This document shows positions 49,825-59,269 of a DNA stretch of 64,000 bases, piece after piece. Source of the DNA: Psychrobacillus mangrovi (GTDB lineage: Bacteria; Bacillota; Bacilli; Bacillales_A; Planococcaceae); contig NZ_JBAWSY010000001.1 in assembly GCF_037104765.1 (NCBI RefSeq), positions 434,001-498,000 of the forward strand, given 5' to 3'. Each line of letters begins with the position of its first letter. The stretch's first letter is position 1. Made by a program: the position numbers and the translations under genes. The notes under the pieces are model-generated. The model saw only the letters and a program-made list of their open reading frames with translations. It had not been told where the DNA came from and searched no databases.

Positions 49825-51081
49825 TTAAATTGTCTTATAACCTTGCTCGCGAAGTAATCTTATTAAGTAATGAATAGTAAATTTCACAGCTCGCAATCTA
49901 TTCGTGTTTCTCATACCGGAAAGACTTAACTTATACGAAACTGGGGACATATCGTTTAATGCAATGCCTATCCATACTGTTCCAGCCGGCTGACCACCAT
50001 GAGCATCTGGTCCTGCTGCCCCTGTTATGCCAATACCTATATTTGTATCAAATTTTTCTTTAATACAAGTTGCCATAGCCACAGCGCACTCGCTAGATAC
50101 TACACCAAAGTCGTCAATTACTTGCTGTTCTACGCCAAGTTGATTAACTTTTATAGATTCGGTATATGTAATCATACCACCAACTAATACTGCACCCATC
50201 CCTTTAACTGCAGCAATTTCTGATTGAAACAACCCTGCAGTCATGCTTTCTGCAGCAGAAATAGTTAATTGATTTTCAACTAATATCTCTTGAAGCTTAG
50301 ATGCCAAAGAATCGTTATTGTATCCATACACATATTCGCCTACACGGTCAAAAATCTCTTTTTGAAGAAGCTCAATTTTTTCCCATGCTTCTGCTTCTGA
50401 ATTACTTTTAGCTGTTAGTCGTAATGTAACTTCTCCATCTGAAGCAAGTGGGGCCAATGTGGGGTTTGTTTGATTATCCAATAAGTCTTGTACCCGCGTT
50501 TCCAGTTCTGCTTCACCAATACCATAAAAACGCATAACATGAGACAAAATAACTGTTTCTTCATTGAACAACTTTGGAAGTAAAGGTTTTGCTTCAAATT
50601 GGAACATAGGCTCCATTTCTTTTGGTGGTCCTGGTAAAAGTATATACGAGTGATTCTCTGTCGTTAAGAGCATCCCAGGTGCCATACCGTTTTTATTTGG
50701 CAATACTGTGCATCCTTCAAGCACTAATGCTTGTTTTTTATTATTTTCGGTCATTTCTCGATTCATTCTCTTAAAGAAGTCTTCGATATATAGTAATGCC
50801 TGTTTATCAAGTACTAACTTTTTGTTTAAATGCGCAGAAATAGTTTCTTTCGTTAAGTCATCTTTTGTTGGACCTAAACCACCTGTAAAAATAATTAAAT
50901 CTGCTCGATTTTCTGCAATCTCAATAGAATTGAGTAATCGTTTTGGGTTATCACCCACTACCGTATGAAAATATACATCGATTCCTAATTCAGCTAGTTG
51001 AGAAGAAATAAATCGAGCATTGGTATTGGAAATCTGCCCTAACAGTAATTCTGAACCTACAGCAATTATTTCTGCTTTCAT
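49825..51081 (-). CDS. cinA: CinA-like protein (competence/damage-inducible)
   Basis: 418 residues in two domains. The N-terminal MoCF-like part (about 1-170) has IIAVGSELLLGQISNTNARF and FTGGLGPTKDDLTKE (short cores) and in related enzymes is an ADP-ribose/NMN-linked pyrophosphatase. The C-terminal part (about 260-415) is a PncC-type nicotinamide-nucleotide deamidase: SAAESMTAGLF holds the catalytic Ser, then VSSECAVAMA and GITGAAGPDAHGG. In B. subtilis cinA and recA are adjacent and co-induced in competence; here a terminator and the recA promoter lie between. Confidence 0.95.
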   Translation of the reverse strand: MKAEIIAVGSELLLGQISNTNARFISSQLAELGIDVYFHTVVGDNPKRLLNSIEIAENRADLIIFTGGLGPTKDDLTKETISAHLNKKLVLDKQALLYIEDFFKRMNREMTENNKKQALVLEGCTVLPNKNGMAPGMLLTTENHSYILLPGPPKEMEPMFQFEAKPLLPKLFNEETVILSHVMRFYGIGEAELETRVQDLLDNQTNPTLAPLASDGEVTLRLTAKSNSEAEAWEKIELLQKEIFDRVGEYVYGYNNDSLASKLQEILVENQLTISAAESMTAGLFQSEIAAVKGMGAVLVGGMITYTESIKVNQLGVEQQVIDDFGVVSSECAVAMATCIKEKFDTNIGIGITGAAGPDAHGGQPAGTVWIGIALNDMSPVSYKLSLSGMRNTNRLRAVKFTIHYLIRLLREQGYKTI

Positions 51082-51101
51082 CTAACACTACTTCCTTCCT
51101 A

Positions 51102-51686
51102 TCACTTAGAGTCAAGTAAAACTTTACGGTTTAAATAAAAGTAATCAAATCCAGACCATAAAGTAAAAATGAGACATACATATAACATAATCATATCAAA
51201 AGGGATAGAGAACATTTCAAAAAAGACATTGCCTAATAACAATGAAGAAATTGCGATGATTTGTGTCCACATTTTTATTTTACCCAACTGGTTCGCAGCA
51301 ACTACTTCTCCTTCGTTTGCAAGTATTAAACGTAGTCCTGTTACAGCAAATTCGCGGCTAATAATTAATATTACTACCCAAGCAGGAGCCATACCATACT
51401 GAACTAAAATAATAAGAGCAGCAGAAACTAATAATTTATCCGCCAATGGATCCAAAAATTTCCCCATATTCGTTACGAGATTATATTTCCGAGCATAATA
51501 ACCATCGATGAAATCCGTAATGGAAGCAATGATAAAAATAATTGCCCCAATTAAATGTCCTAAAGGAATTGTAGCTCCAAGGAAACTAACTTCCCCCCAG
51601 TTAAAATCTACAAGCATAAAAAACATAAATACTGGAATTAAAAAAATACGAAACATAGAAATCTGATTTGGAATATTCATTTTCAT
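51102..51686 (-). CDS. pgsA: CDP-diacylglycerol-glycerol-3-phosphate 3-phosphatidyltransferase
   Basis: Membrane enzyme that makes phosphatidylglycerol-phosphate, the first committed step to phosphatidylglycerol and cardiolipin. 194 residues with about six membrane helices. The CDP-alcohol motif D-G-x2-A-R-x8-G-x3-D-x3-D is complete (DGYYAR ... GKFLDPLAD, residues about 63-85). AAGGAG lies upstream of the ATG. It is 21 bases upstream of cinA, so they may share a transcript, and it is the distal member after rodZ. Confidence 0.96.
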   Translation of the reverse strand: MKMNIPNQISMFRIFLIPVFMFFMLVDFNWGEVSFLGATIPLGHLIGAIIFIIASITDFIDGYYARKYNLVTNMGKFLDPLADKLLVSAALIILVQYGMAPAWVVILIISREFAVTGLRLILANEGEVVAANQLGKIKMWTQIIAISSLLLGNVFFEMFSIPFDMIMLYVCLIFTLWSGFDYFYLNRKVLLDSK

Positions 51687-51714
51687 TTATTAAAAACTCC
51701 TTTCTTAAGAACAA

Positions 51715-51735
51715 AAAGCCATCTAAATAGATGGC
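51715..51735 (-). terminator. Terminator downstream of rodZ (distal copy)
   Basis: AGCCATCT, loop AAAT, AGATGGCT, then TTTTTGTTC on the minus strand. A near copy without the T-run lies at 51970-51989. Confidence 0.8.
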
Positions 51736-51815
51736 TACAGATTGAAGACAAAATTTAGTCTATATACTGTAGATTATCTTCCTGAGCATATAGAAATAAT
51801 AAGGAAGCACTTTTT

Positions 51816-51968
51816 TGTTTTGGAGAACCGTCCGCTCGAACTCCTGAGGGAAAAACGAGACAGTCGAGACCCCTACACGTAAAAGGGGAAGGAACCGCTA
51901 TGGGCGCCTCGGCGCTCGCCCGCGGTAAGCTTCGGAAAACCAATACATTCGAGTTTGTCTACAACCTG
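51816..51968 (-). repeat. GC-rich dispersed element downstream of rodZ
   Basis: About 150 bases of GC-rich, palindrome-rich sequence in an otherwise AT-rich gap. On the minus strand its start GGTTGTAGACAAACTCGAA and the later TTGGTTTTCCGAAGC match the element at 48117 closely. It ends near GGAGAACC (51822-51829 region). No gene in it is supported. Confidence 0.75.
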
Positions 51969-51969
51969 A

Positions 51970-51989
51970 AGCCATCTAAATAGAAGACT
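51970..51989 (-). repeat. Duplicate of the rodZ terminator hairpin
   Basis: AGCCATCTAAATAGAAGACT matches the terminator core AGCCATCTAAATAGATGGCT (51716-51735) at 18 of 20 bases. The dispersed element sits between the two copies. Confidence 0.7.
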
Positions 51990-52848
51990 ATTTGTTGAAC
52001 TGTATTACTAAATTTTGAGTTGTATTAGCGGATTTAAACTCAACTAATTGATCATTTATTAATACCGTGTTTCCTGGTGTATGACCTAAACGAATTCGTA
52101 CTCGTGTTAAAGCACTTGCATCAAACTCGAATGTTTCACCAGCATTAACCGCCTGATCAACTAAAATTTTATTATCCTGGTCTCTAATATTCAACCAAGT
52201 TTTATTTGTTGCTACAATCTTGACTAAATAAGCTTCTGCTCCAGTTAAATCATATGTTGTTGTTTCACCTTGTGTTTCAACAAATGTTAACTGTTGTTCT
52301 GGCTTAGGTTCTTCTACAACTTCTTCTTGCTCTTCTTCCTCTGGTTTTTCTTCCTCAGTCGGTGGAACTGGATTAGTTTCCTCTTTTGGTGGTTTCGTCT
52401 CCAGAGTTAAGCCATTATCAGAATTAACCGGATCCGTTTCATCATTTTTCGGTGAATTTTGAAATAAAAACCATAAAATCACGATAATAGCGATTGCAAA
52501 AAGTGCAACTACAATCATTGGAAAAATCTCCATAAAGTTGTTGGTTGAACGACCACCTAAAGATCTCCTAGAGGGAGTTGTAGTTATATTTTTTGAAACT
52601 TCTTCATTTACTGGCGTGGGAATCTCCGATTTATAAGTGTCTAATAATTCGTCCCCATTTAAACCAACAGCTTCTGCATATTGCTTAATAAAAGCTCGCA
52701 CATAGAATGAACCAGGCATAGTTGCATAATTTCCTTCTTCAATTCCAGCCAAATATCTCTTTTGAATTTTTGTTATTTCTTGTAGATCATCAATACTAAA
52801 TCCTTTTGCTATTCTCGCCTCTTTTAAGCGAGCACCTAGTTCCGTCAC
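51988..52848 (-). CDS. rodZ: Cell-shape protein RodZ (YmfM)
   Basis: Membrane protein linking MreB to the wall-elongation machinery. 286 residues, GTG start behind GCAGGTG. An N-terminal helix-turn-helix of the Xre type (GARLKEARIAKGFSIDDLQE, KRYLAGIEEGNY), a membrane segment near 108-128 (IVVALFAIAIIVILWFLF), an extracellular Pro/Glu-rich linker (about 140-185), and a C-terminal DUF4115 beta domain (TWLNIRDQDNKILV ... RIRLGHTPG). Gene order with pgsA matches B. subtilis. Confidence 0.92.
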   Translation of the reverse strand: MTELGARLKEARIAKGFSIDDLQEITKIQKRYLAGIEEGNYATMPGSFYVRAFIKQYAEAVGLNGDELLDTYKSEIPTPVNEEVSKNITTTPSRRSLGGRSTNNFMEIFPMIVVALFAIAIIVILWFLFQNSPKNDETDPVNSDNGLTLETKPPKEETNPVPPTEEEKPEEEEQEEVVEEPKPEQQLTFVETQGETTTYDLTGAEAYLVKIVATNKTWLNIRDQDNKILVDQAVNAGETFEFDASALTRVRIRLGHTPGNTVLINDQLVEFKSANTTQNLVIQFNK

Positions 52849-52865
52849 TTAAAACACCTGCCCGT

Positions 52866-53672
52866 TTAAAAATTAAATCCACCAAATCCGCCAAATCCAC
52901 TTAAACCTTTGTCGGACATTCCGTGGTTTTTCTCCATCATTTCGTACGTGATTTCCTCATCTGGATTATGACGAAGTTCAATTATATAGTCAAAATCATC
53001 AATCGAATACTCCGAATGTTGAATAAACATGTCCGGGTGTTCTACTACTTTAATAGTAGGCATCCGCATCATTTCTCTTACTAACATTTGATGTTTTTCA
53101 TCATTCGACTTTCTAGTAACTATACCGTCTAAAATAAATATATTTCGATCACTAAACTCATCTCCAGCAAGCTGACTTCTAATCGTTTGCTTAATCATTG
53201 TAGAAGATAAAAAGATCCACTTTTTGTTAGCACAGACACTAGCAGCAACAACTGATTCGGTTTTACCCACACGCGGCATCCCTCTAATTCCAATTAGCTT
53301 GTGACCTTCCTGCTTAAATATTTCTGCCATAAAATCCACTAGTAAGCCTAACTCGTCTCGTACAAAACGAAATGTCTTTTTATCATCTGCGTCACGTTGT
53401 ATATACCTGCCATGTCTAACTGCTAAACGGTCTCTTAACTTTGGTTCCCTAAATTTAGTTAATTGAATCGTTTCCATCGTAGAAGCTATATGCTCAAAGC
53501 GCTCAATATTCTCTTTTTTTTCGGCTTTTATCAACATTCCTCGACGGCCTTCGTCAACACCATTAATCGTGACGATATTAACCCTTAGCATACCAAGTAA
53601 AGAAGAAATATCTCCCAAAAGTCCCGGACGATTTATTTGAATGTCATATTCAAAAAACCACTCACTTGCCAT
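52866..53672 (-). CDS. ymfK: DUF3388 protein YmfK
   Basis: Conserved Bacillales protein of unknown function, 268 residues. The N-terminus has an ACT-like fold (EYDIQINRPGLLGDISSLLG), and the second half a P-loop-like GIRGMPRVGKTES near residue 133, suggesting a nucleotide-linked sensor. The last residues are Gly/Phe-rich (GLSGFGGFGGFNF). It lies 17 bases upstream of rodZ. In B. subtilis ymfJ (DUF3243) belongs to this cluster; I find no trace of it here. Confidence 0.85.
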   Translation of the reverse strand: MASEWFFEYDIQINRPGLLGDISSLLGMLRVNIVTINGVDEGRRGMLIKAEKKENIERFEHIASTMETIQLTKFREPKLRDRLAVRHGRYIQRDADDKKTFRFVRDELGLLVDFMAEIFKQEGHKLIGIRGMPRVGKTESVVAASVCANKKWIFLSSTMIKQTIRSQLAGDEFSDRNIFILDGIVTRKSNDEKHQMLVREMMRMPTIKVVEHPDMFIQHSEYSIDDFDYIIELRHNPDEEITYEMMEKNHGMSDKGLSGFGGFGGFNF

Positions 53673-53754
53673 AGTAATCTGTCCTCTCTATTTAGATGAC
53701 GTTTCATTTCATTATAAGTTCTATCATATATGATTTTTGAGATGAATAAAAGAA

Positions 53755-53790
53755 AAAAAGAAAAGAGATACAATAACTCTCTTTTCTTTT
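53755..53790 (-). terminator. Terminator of the ymfF-ymfH-ymfI unit
   Basis: AAAGAAAAGAG and CTCTTTTCTTT around an 11-base loop just after the ymfI stop, followed by T-rich sequence. Confidence 0.75.
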
Positions 53791-53794
53791 CATA

Positions 53795-54526
53795 TTAAAT
53801 ATACCATCCACCATTTACCCGGATAATTTGACCAGTTATATAATATGCTTTTTCACTCACTAAAAATTCGACGGCATTTGACACATCATCCGCAGTACCA
53901 AATACACCAGCAGGTATTTCTTCTAATAACAGTTCCCGTGCTTCAACATCTAAATGATGATTCATTTTAGTATCAATAAAACCTGGAGCAACAGCGTTTA
54001 CAGTAATTTTTTGCAAAGCAACTTCTTTTGCATATGCTTTTACAAACGCATGTTGGGCACCTTTTGCAGCGGAATACGCTACTTCATAAGAAGCTCCAGT
54101 ATCTCCCCAAATGGAACCTACAAAAACGATCGAAGCATTCTCATTTTTACGAAGCTTTGGTGTAAGTTTTCCGACCAAATAGATAGGATGTTCTACATGT
54201 ACTTGAAACAGATCTCGTATTTCAAGTAAAGATGTCTCTTCCAATCCTTTATACAAACTATGCCCTTGAGCAAAAATTATAGTTTGAAGTGAAAAAATAG
54301 ATGCAATTAAAGTTTCAACAGAGGTAGCACTTCTTAAATCCCCTTGAACAAGCATAAATTCTTGTTCTGGATAAGCAGAATCTAGTTCTGCCATCAATTT
54401 TTTTACACGTTCTTCATTAGTAGCAAAATGTAAGTACAATGACCAACCGGCTTCAGCAAGTTTATAGCTAATTGCATGACCAATCTCCCCAGATGCACCT
54501 ACGACTAAAGCAAATTGGTTAGTCAT
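53795..54526 (-). CDS. ymfI: Short-chain dehydrogenase YmfI (EF-P modification)
   Basis: NAD(P)H-dependent SDR, 243 residues. The cofactor motif is VVGASGEIGHAI at residues 8-19; the catalytic triad shows as Ser in VGSIWGD, Tyr in YEVAYSAAKGA and its Lys. It ends INVNGGWYI-like (IIRVNGGWYI). The B. subtilis orthologue reduces 5-aminopentanone on Lys32 of elongation factor P; assignment here rests on sequence and on the conserved ymfF-ymfH-ymfI order. Overlaps ymfH by 8 bases. Confidence 0.87.
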   Translation of the reverse strand: MTNQFALVVGASGEIGHAISYKLAEAGWSLYLHFATNEERVKKLMAELDSAYPEQEFMLVQGDLRSATSVETLIASIFSLQTIIFAQGHSLYKGLEETSLLEIRDLFQVHVEHPIYLVGKLTPKLRKNENASIVFVGSIWGDTGASYEVAYSAAKGAQHAFVKAYAKEVALQKITVNAVAPGFIDTKMNHHLDVEARELLLEEIPAGVFGTADDVSNAVEFLVSEKAYYITGQIIRVNGGWYI

Positions 54527-55823
54527 TAAGCAACTTCTCGTTTGGAATAACTGTAAATACCGTATGCATTTCTTTGCTCGTCAACGATTCAAACGCATGC
54601 TTTACTTGTTCCATCGTTAAGTTTTCTAAAGCAGGGACCACATCAAATAAATTCATCTTGTTAAACGAATATCGAGTAAATTGATTTGCAATATATTCAA
54701 TAGAATTCAAAGCACGTAAGAAGAAACCTATTTTTTTGCGGGTAACTCGTTTCAAGTCTTCTTCCGTGAATTTCCATTCATTCTGATTATCTAAGATTGT
54801 TTGATTGATTGAATTAACAAGTGCTTCTGGATTAGTAGAATCTGAACCAATCATTGTAAATCCATAGCCATGTTCCATTGAATAATCAGCAGAGTACGAC
54901 TCATCGATATATCCTTTTTCATATACATCTTGATAAAAGGATGAAGTTCTGCCAAAAATTAATTCAACTGCTACCTGCATGGAAAGCTCATAATTTAACA
55001 TTTCATTGCCAAAAATATCAGTATTATTTGATTTGATTCCGTACATTACTTTTGGTTTTTGTACATCCATTTGGAGCGTTCGCTCTTGGATATTAACAGA
55101 ATCTTGCTCATTCGGGAAAAATCTTTTGATTTCTTGTGGTTTCTCGAATGATTTGGAAGCTTGATCCTCTTTAATAAAATTCATCATGATATCTGGATCA
55201 ACAGCACCGACGACAAATACCATCATATTTGATGGGTGGTAAAACGTGTTGTAGCATTCATATAAATGATCTGCAGTAATTTTATTGATTGATTCAATTG
55301 TACCTGCAATATCAATTTTCACAGGATGTTCTTTATACATGTTTTCAATCGCACCAAAGTATAATCGCCAATCTGGTTGGTCATCATACATTGTGATTTC
55401 CTGGGCAATAATACCTTTTTCCTTTTCAACTGTTTGTTCTGTGAAATAAGGCTGTTGAACAAAATCAAGCAATGTTTTCGTATTATCTAACACATGATCT
55501 GTGGACGAAAATAAATAAGAAGTTCTAGTAAATGAAGTAAAAGCATTAGCCGAAGCACCTTTTTCACTGAACTGCTGAAATACATCGCCCTCTTCTTTTT
55601 CGAACATTTTATGCTCTAAAAAATGTGCAATCCCGTCAGGAACTACGACCGGTTCCTCTTTGCCAAGAGGGATAAACTCACGATCAATTGATCCATAATT
55701 GGTTGTAAAGGTCACGTATGTTTTGGAAAATCCCTTTTTCGGTAAAATATATACATTTAGTCCGTTCGGTAGTTGTTCGTGGTATAAAGTTTCATCTAAT
55801 TGTTGAAAATATGTTTTATTCAT
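54519..55823 (-). CDS. ymfH: M16 zinc peptidase YmfH
   Basis: Insulinase-family peptidase with the inverted zinc motif HFLEHKMFE (HxxEH) near residue 70; a distal Glu is in KGIIAQEITMYDDQPDWRL. 434 residues, two-domain M16 layout. Start at 55823, where the ATG overlaps the ymfF stop; the longer frame is inside ymfF. It pairs with YmfF, which lacks the zinc motif, as in heterodimeric M16B enzymes; the substrate is unknown. Cytosolic, no signal peptide. Confidence 0.93.
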   Translation of the reverse strand: MNKTYFQQLDETLYHEQLPNGLNVYILPKKGFSKTYVTFTTNYGSIDREFIPLGKEEPVVVPDGIAHFLEHKMFEKEEGDVFQQFSEKGASANAFTSFTRTSYLFSSTDHVLDNTKTLLDFVQQPYFTEQTVEKEKGIIAQEITMYDDQPDWRLYFGAIENMYKEHPVKIDIAGTIESINKITADHLYECYNTFYHPSNMMVFVVGAVDPDIMMNFIKEDQASKSFEKPQEIKRFFPNEQDSVNIQERTLQMDVQKPKVMYGIKSNNTDIFGNEMLNYELSMQVAVELIFGRTSSFYQDVYEKGYIDESYSADYSMEHGYGFTMIGSDSTNPEALVNSINQTILDNQNEWKFTEEDLKRVTRKKIGFFLRALNSIEYIANQFTRYSFNKMNLFDVVPALENLTMEQVKHAFESLTSKEMHTVFTVIPNEKLLND

Positions 55824-57093
55824 TATCTGCACCATCCTTACCAGATAGGAAATAGACAAATTCCTTTTCTATCTTAGTAGCCATTTGTTGAATTTGGTCT
55901 TTTGTAACATTGGACCATTTTTCAAACCACTCTTCTACTGTAAAATTTTCATTCAATTCTTTGTATTGGTCATAAATTTCAATTTGTGCTCGAGCAGAAT
56001 CTAGAGCTTCCTTCAACTGGTTTTTTAACATTGATCTCGTTTGGTTTATTTCTAAATCAGTAATCTCACCAGCTTGCATTACTTTCAATTGTTCATCAAT
56101 TAACTGTACTGCTTTTTCTTGCAAGTTCGAGTCAATGCCTGCTAACACAAAAATTAGACCATACATCGATGAATAGTTACTAGATGCGTAATAAGCCATA
56201 CTTTCTTTTTCACGAACATTCATAAATATTTTGGAGTGGGCAAATCCCCCGAAAATCCCATTTGTCATCTGCATAATAGGAAATTCTTCAGAAAAGAAAG
56301 TGATGGGAGTGTGATAGGCAATATGTAATTTACCTTGTTTCATCTCTTGTATTTCGTGTAAGAATTCCTTATTTTGAACTACTTTTTGTGTATCATGTTT
56401 TGCTTGGACCTTGTCTTTACGATTTGTAAACGGGAAATAACTTTCAATTTTACCTTTGATATCATTAACATCTAAGTCACCAACTATGTAAATAGATAAT
56501 TCATCATCATTCAATAATTTACTATGCATTTCAATTAATTGATCACTTGTTACTGCTTGAACCGCAGGAACCGTTCCATTTGCAGATATGGAAGCCGGAT
56601 GATTAGGGCGAATGTTTTCCAATAGACGTTGTTGTGCATATCTAGTTTTATCATCATACATTGATTGAATTCTTTCTATGACTTGTTCCTTTTCTCGTTT
56701 TACAATTGATTCAACAAATTTACCATTAACTAAAAGAGGTTTATAAATTACTGTAGAGAGCAAAGAAATTACTTCATCTACTACCTTTTCATTGGACAAA
56801 TATGCATCATTTACGGTTTCTGCATTCAGCGAAAAGATATGATTATTTCCTTTTTTTGTCGTATCGAAATATAAAACTGCTCCGTATAACTCATCTACGC
56901 GTTTACGAAATTCGGAATTGGTAGGATACATTTCGTTACTATATTGAAGTATATTGGCAAGTACTGCACGAATTGCTGCGTCTTGAACGGCAATCGGTTG
57001 TTTCCATTTAAATGAAATATTAATTGTTTTAAATTGTTCTGTCGGTCTAACATAAAGCTTTACACCATGTGCAAGTTCAAACTTCTGAAACAT
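55816..57093 (-). CDS. ymfF: M16-like protein YmfF, inactive subunit
   Basis: 425 residues with the M16 fold but no HxxEH: the corresponding stretch reads LANILQYSNE near residue 45. Other family blocks remain, such as RVDELYGAVLYFDT and NGIFGGFAHSKIFMNVREKESMAYY (short core: SKIFMNVREKESMAY). Members like this act as the non-catalytic partner of an active M16 subunit, here YmfH. AAGGGGG precedes the ATG. It begins the three-gene unit with ymfH and ymfI. Confidence 0.92.
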   Translation of the reverse strand: MFQKFELAHGVKLYVRPTEQFKTINISFKWKQPIAVQDAAIRAVLANILQYSNEMYPTNSEFRKRVDELYGAVLYFDTTKKGNNHIFSLNAETVNDAYLSNEKVVDEVISLLSTVIYKPLLVNGKFVESIVKREKEQVIERIQSMYDDKTRYAQQRLLENIRPNHPASISANGTVPAVQAVTSDQLIEMHSKLLNDDELSIYIVGDLDVNDIKGKIESYFPFTNRKDKVQAKHDTQKVVQNKEFLHEIQEMKQGKLHIAYHTPITFFSEEFPIMQMTNGIFGGFAHSKIFMNVREKESMAYYASSNYSSMYGLIFVLAGIDSNLQEKAVQLIDEQLKVMQAGEITDLEINQTRSMLKNQLKEALDSARAQIEIYDQYKELNENFTVEEWFEKWSNVTKDQIQQMATKIEKEFVYFLSGKDGADNE

Positions 57094-57171
57094 GTTGTTA
57101 TCCCCCTTTTTCTATATAGTTTACGCTTTCTTCTATTCACTATACATCTTCCTTTAAATCAATGCCAAATA

Positions 57172-57197
57172 AAAGAGACCAAATAATTTGGCCTCTT
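57172..57197 (-). terminator. Terminator after the ABC permease genes
   Basis: AAGAGACCAAAT, one-base loop, ATTTGGCCTCTT, then TTTATTTGG on the minus strand. Confidence 0.75.
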
Positions 57198-57261
57198 CAG
57201 ATTTAACTATATTTGGTAATTCCTTTGACCGTCTAGAAAACGATTCGCAATTGTAGGAATT

Positions 57262-58221
57262 TTAACGTTTACCTTTTACATAAGGAATTCCGCTTGCCTT
57301 TGGTGCATACGCTTTACCGATAAATCCAGCAACCGCTAAAATCGTCAATACATAAGGTAGGATATGCAAGAAGTAGCTTGGTATTTGATCGATGTATGGA
57401 ATTTGCCCTCCTACAATACTTAGTGCTTGAGCAAAACCAAAGAATAGAGCTGCTCCAAGGGCTCCAAGTGGATGCCACTTACCAAATATCATTGCAGCAA
57501 GTGCCATGAACCCTTGTCCATTTATAGTAGTATGACTGAACTCTCCAGAGATAGATTGAGAATAAACCGCTCCACCTATACCCGCTAGAGCTCCAGATAA
57601 AACAACCGCAATATAGCGCATTTTTGTAACATTTACGCCCATTGTGTCTGCAGCCATTGGATGTTCTCCAACAGCACGTAATCGTAATCCAAATGGAGTT
57701 TTATAAATAACAAACCAAGCTAGAATTGCTATAGCTACAGCTAAAATTGAAGTGGAATATACATCCTTAAAGAACATTGGCCCGATCACAGGGATATCAC
57801 TTAGAAACGGAATATCAAATCGGATAAATCGTTCTTGAATATAATCCGTTTGACCTTTACCATAAATCATTTTAACCGAGAAGAGTGCAATTGCCACACC
57901 TAGCATATTGATCGCAACCCCGGAAATAGTTTGATCCGCACGGAAAGATATTGCTGCAACTGCATGCATTAGAGAAAAAATTGCAGAGACAATCATAGCT
58001 GCAAGTAATGAAACCCAAGGAGTAAAGGCTCCAAAAGTATCTACAAACATTAAATTGAATAATATACCAATAAATGCTCCCATTACCATCAAACCTTCAA
58101 GTCCAATATTAATGACACCTGAACGTTCAGAGAAAACCCCACCGATTGCAGTAAAGATTAATGGAGCAGCATAGAAAATCGCCGATGGAATAATGAAATA
58201 CAGAACATCTAAAAAGCTCAT
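57262..58221 (-). CDS. Nucleoside ABC transporter permease (second)
   Basis: Inner-membrane permease of the BmpA/Nup class (BPD_transp_2 fold). 319 residues, about ten hydrophobic helices; GGVFSERSGVINIGLEGLMVMGAF is the family loop (short core: SGVINIGLEGLM), followed by ATISGEFSH-like GQGFMALAAMIFGKWHP. Pairs with the upstream permease to form the heterodimeric channel. Starts 1 base after the other permease ends, behind AAGGAGG. Substrate expected: purine or other nucleosides, by analogy with B. subtilis NupNOPQ. Confidence 0.9.
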   Translation of the reverse strand: MSFLDVLYFIIPSAIFYAAPLIFTAIGGVFSERSGVINIGLEGLMVMGAFIGILFNLMFVDTFGAFTPWVSLLAAMIVSAIFSLMHAVAAISFRADQTISGVAINMLGVAIALFSVKMIYGKGQTDYIQERFIRFDIPFLSDIPVIGPMFFKDVYSTSILAVAIAILAWFVIYKTPFGLRLRAVGEHPMAADTMGVNVTKMRYIAVVLSGALAGIGGAVYSQSISGEFSHTTINGQGFMALAAMIFGKWHPLGALGAALFFGFAQALSIVGGQIPYIDQIPSYFLHILPYVLTILAVAGFIGKAYAPKASGIPYVKGKR

Positions 58222-58222
58222 A

Positions 58223-59269
58223 TTATTTCGCCTCCTTTTTCTTGTTCATTTTTTCAAGGAAATAGCGAATAACGTAACCACAAGCTACAAAGAAAATAAT
58301 TATTGCAATAACAATCGATACAATTTCAACTGGTATTCCTGCTGCGTTCGGCATATTTAAAGCTCCATATTTTAAAGAACCAAATAATGTTGCTCCGAAA
58401 ACCACCCCAAGTGGAGTATTCGCACCTAAAAGGGCTACGGCGATACCGTCAAAGCCTATTCCAGTAAATCCACCTTTTACATTCGCATATTGGAATGTAC
58501 CAAGTGCCTCCATAGCTCCTGCAAGACCAGCAAAAGCCCCAGAGATAACCATCGATAAAATTATGTTTTTATTAACATTCATACCAGCATATTGAGAAGC
58601 ATTTTTGTTAAAACCAACTGCCTTAAGCTCGTAACCAGTAGTAGTTTTTTCTAAAATAAACCACATTAATAGAACCATCGCAAGAGCGATGAAAATACCA
58701 TAATGTAGACGTGAAAAATCAGTCATGCTTTCAAAAAAAGCAGATTTCAAAGAAGCAGTTTCTTTAATAGTACCTGTATTATCACCACCATCCGAAATAA
58801 TTCGAATAAGGGCATTTGTTGTATGAAGTGCTATGTAGTTCATCATAATCGTTACAATAACTTCATGAACCTGCAACTTCGCTTTTAATAACCCAGGAAT
58901 AAACGCCCATATAGCACCAGCTAATGCAGCTGCAATAATAGCAAATGGAAGATGTATATACATTGGTAGATCGAAAGCAACACCTACATATGCTGCTGCG
59001 AACCAGCCAACTAGAAGCTGTCCTTCTACTCCGATATTAAACAATCCTGTTCGGAATGCAAAAGCCACTGCTAGACCTGATAAAAGGTATGGTGTTATTT
59101 GACGGATTGTCTCTCCAATTGCATATGAATCTCCAAAAATACCATTCCATAATGCAATATAGCCTTTTACTGGATCATATCCACTAACAAACATGACGAT
59201 AGCACCGACAAGTAATCCTAAAATAACCGATATAACAGGGACAAGAATATTTACCACTCTATTCGACAT
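58223..59269 (-). CDS. Nucleoside ABC transporter permease (first)
   Basis: 348 residues, the longer of the two permeases. FRTGLFNIGVEGQLLVGWF is the conserved cytoplasmic motif (residues about 73-91) and KGGFTGIGFDGIAVALLGANTPLGV lies in the second half (short core: GFDGIAVALLG). Overlaps the ATPase gene by 11 bases, behind GGGGG. It would make up the membrane pore with the next gene product. Confidence 0.91.
   Translation of the reverse strand: MSNRVVNILVPVISVILGLLVGAIVMFVSGYDPVKGYIALWNGIFGDSYAIGETIRQITPYLLSGLAVAFAFRTGLFNIGVEGQLLVGWFAAAYVGVAFDLPMYIHLPFAIIAAALAGAIWAFIPGLLKAKLQVHEVIVTIMMNYIALHTTNALIRIISDGGDNTGTIKETASLKSAFFESMTDFSRLHYGIFIALAMVLLMWFILEKTTTGYELKAVGFNKNASQYAGMNVNKNIILSMVISGAFAGLAGAMEALGTFQYANVKGGFTGIGFDGIAVALLGANTPLGVVFGATLFGSLKYGALNMPNAAGIPVEIVSIVIAIIIFFVACGYVIRYFLEKMNKKKEAK

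Noticed and set aside
51755..51943. 62-codon minus-strand ORF downstream of rodZ
   Set aside because: Arises from the GC-rich dispersed element; no ribosome site.
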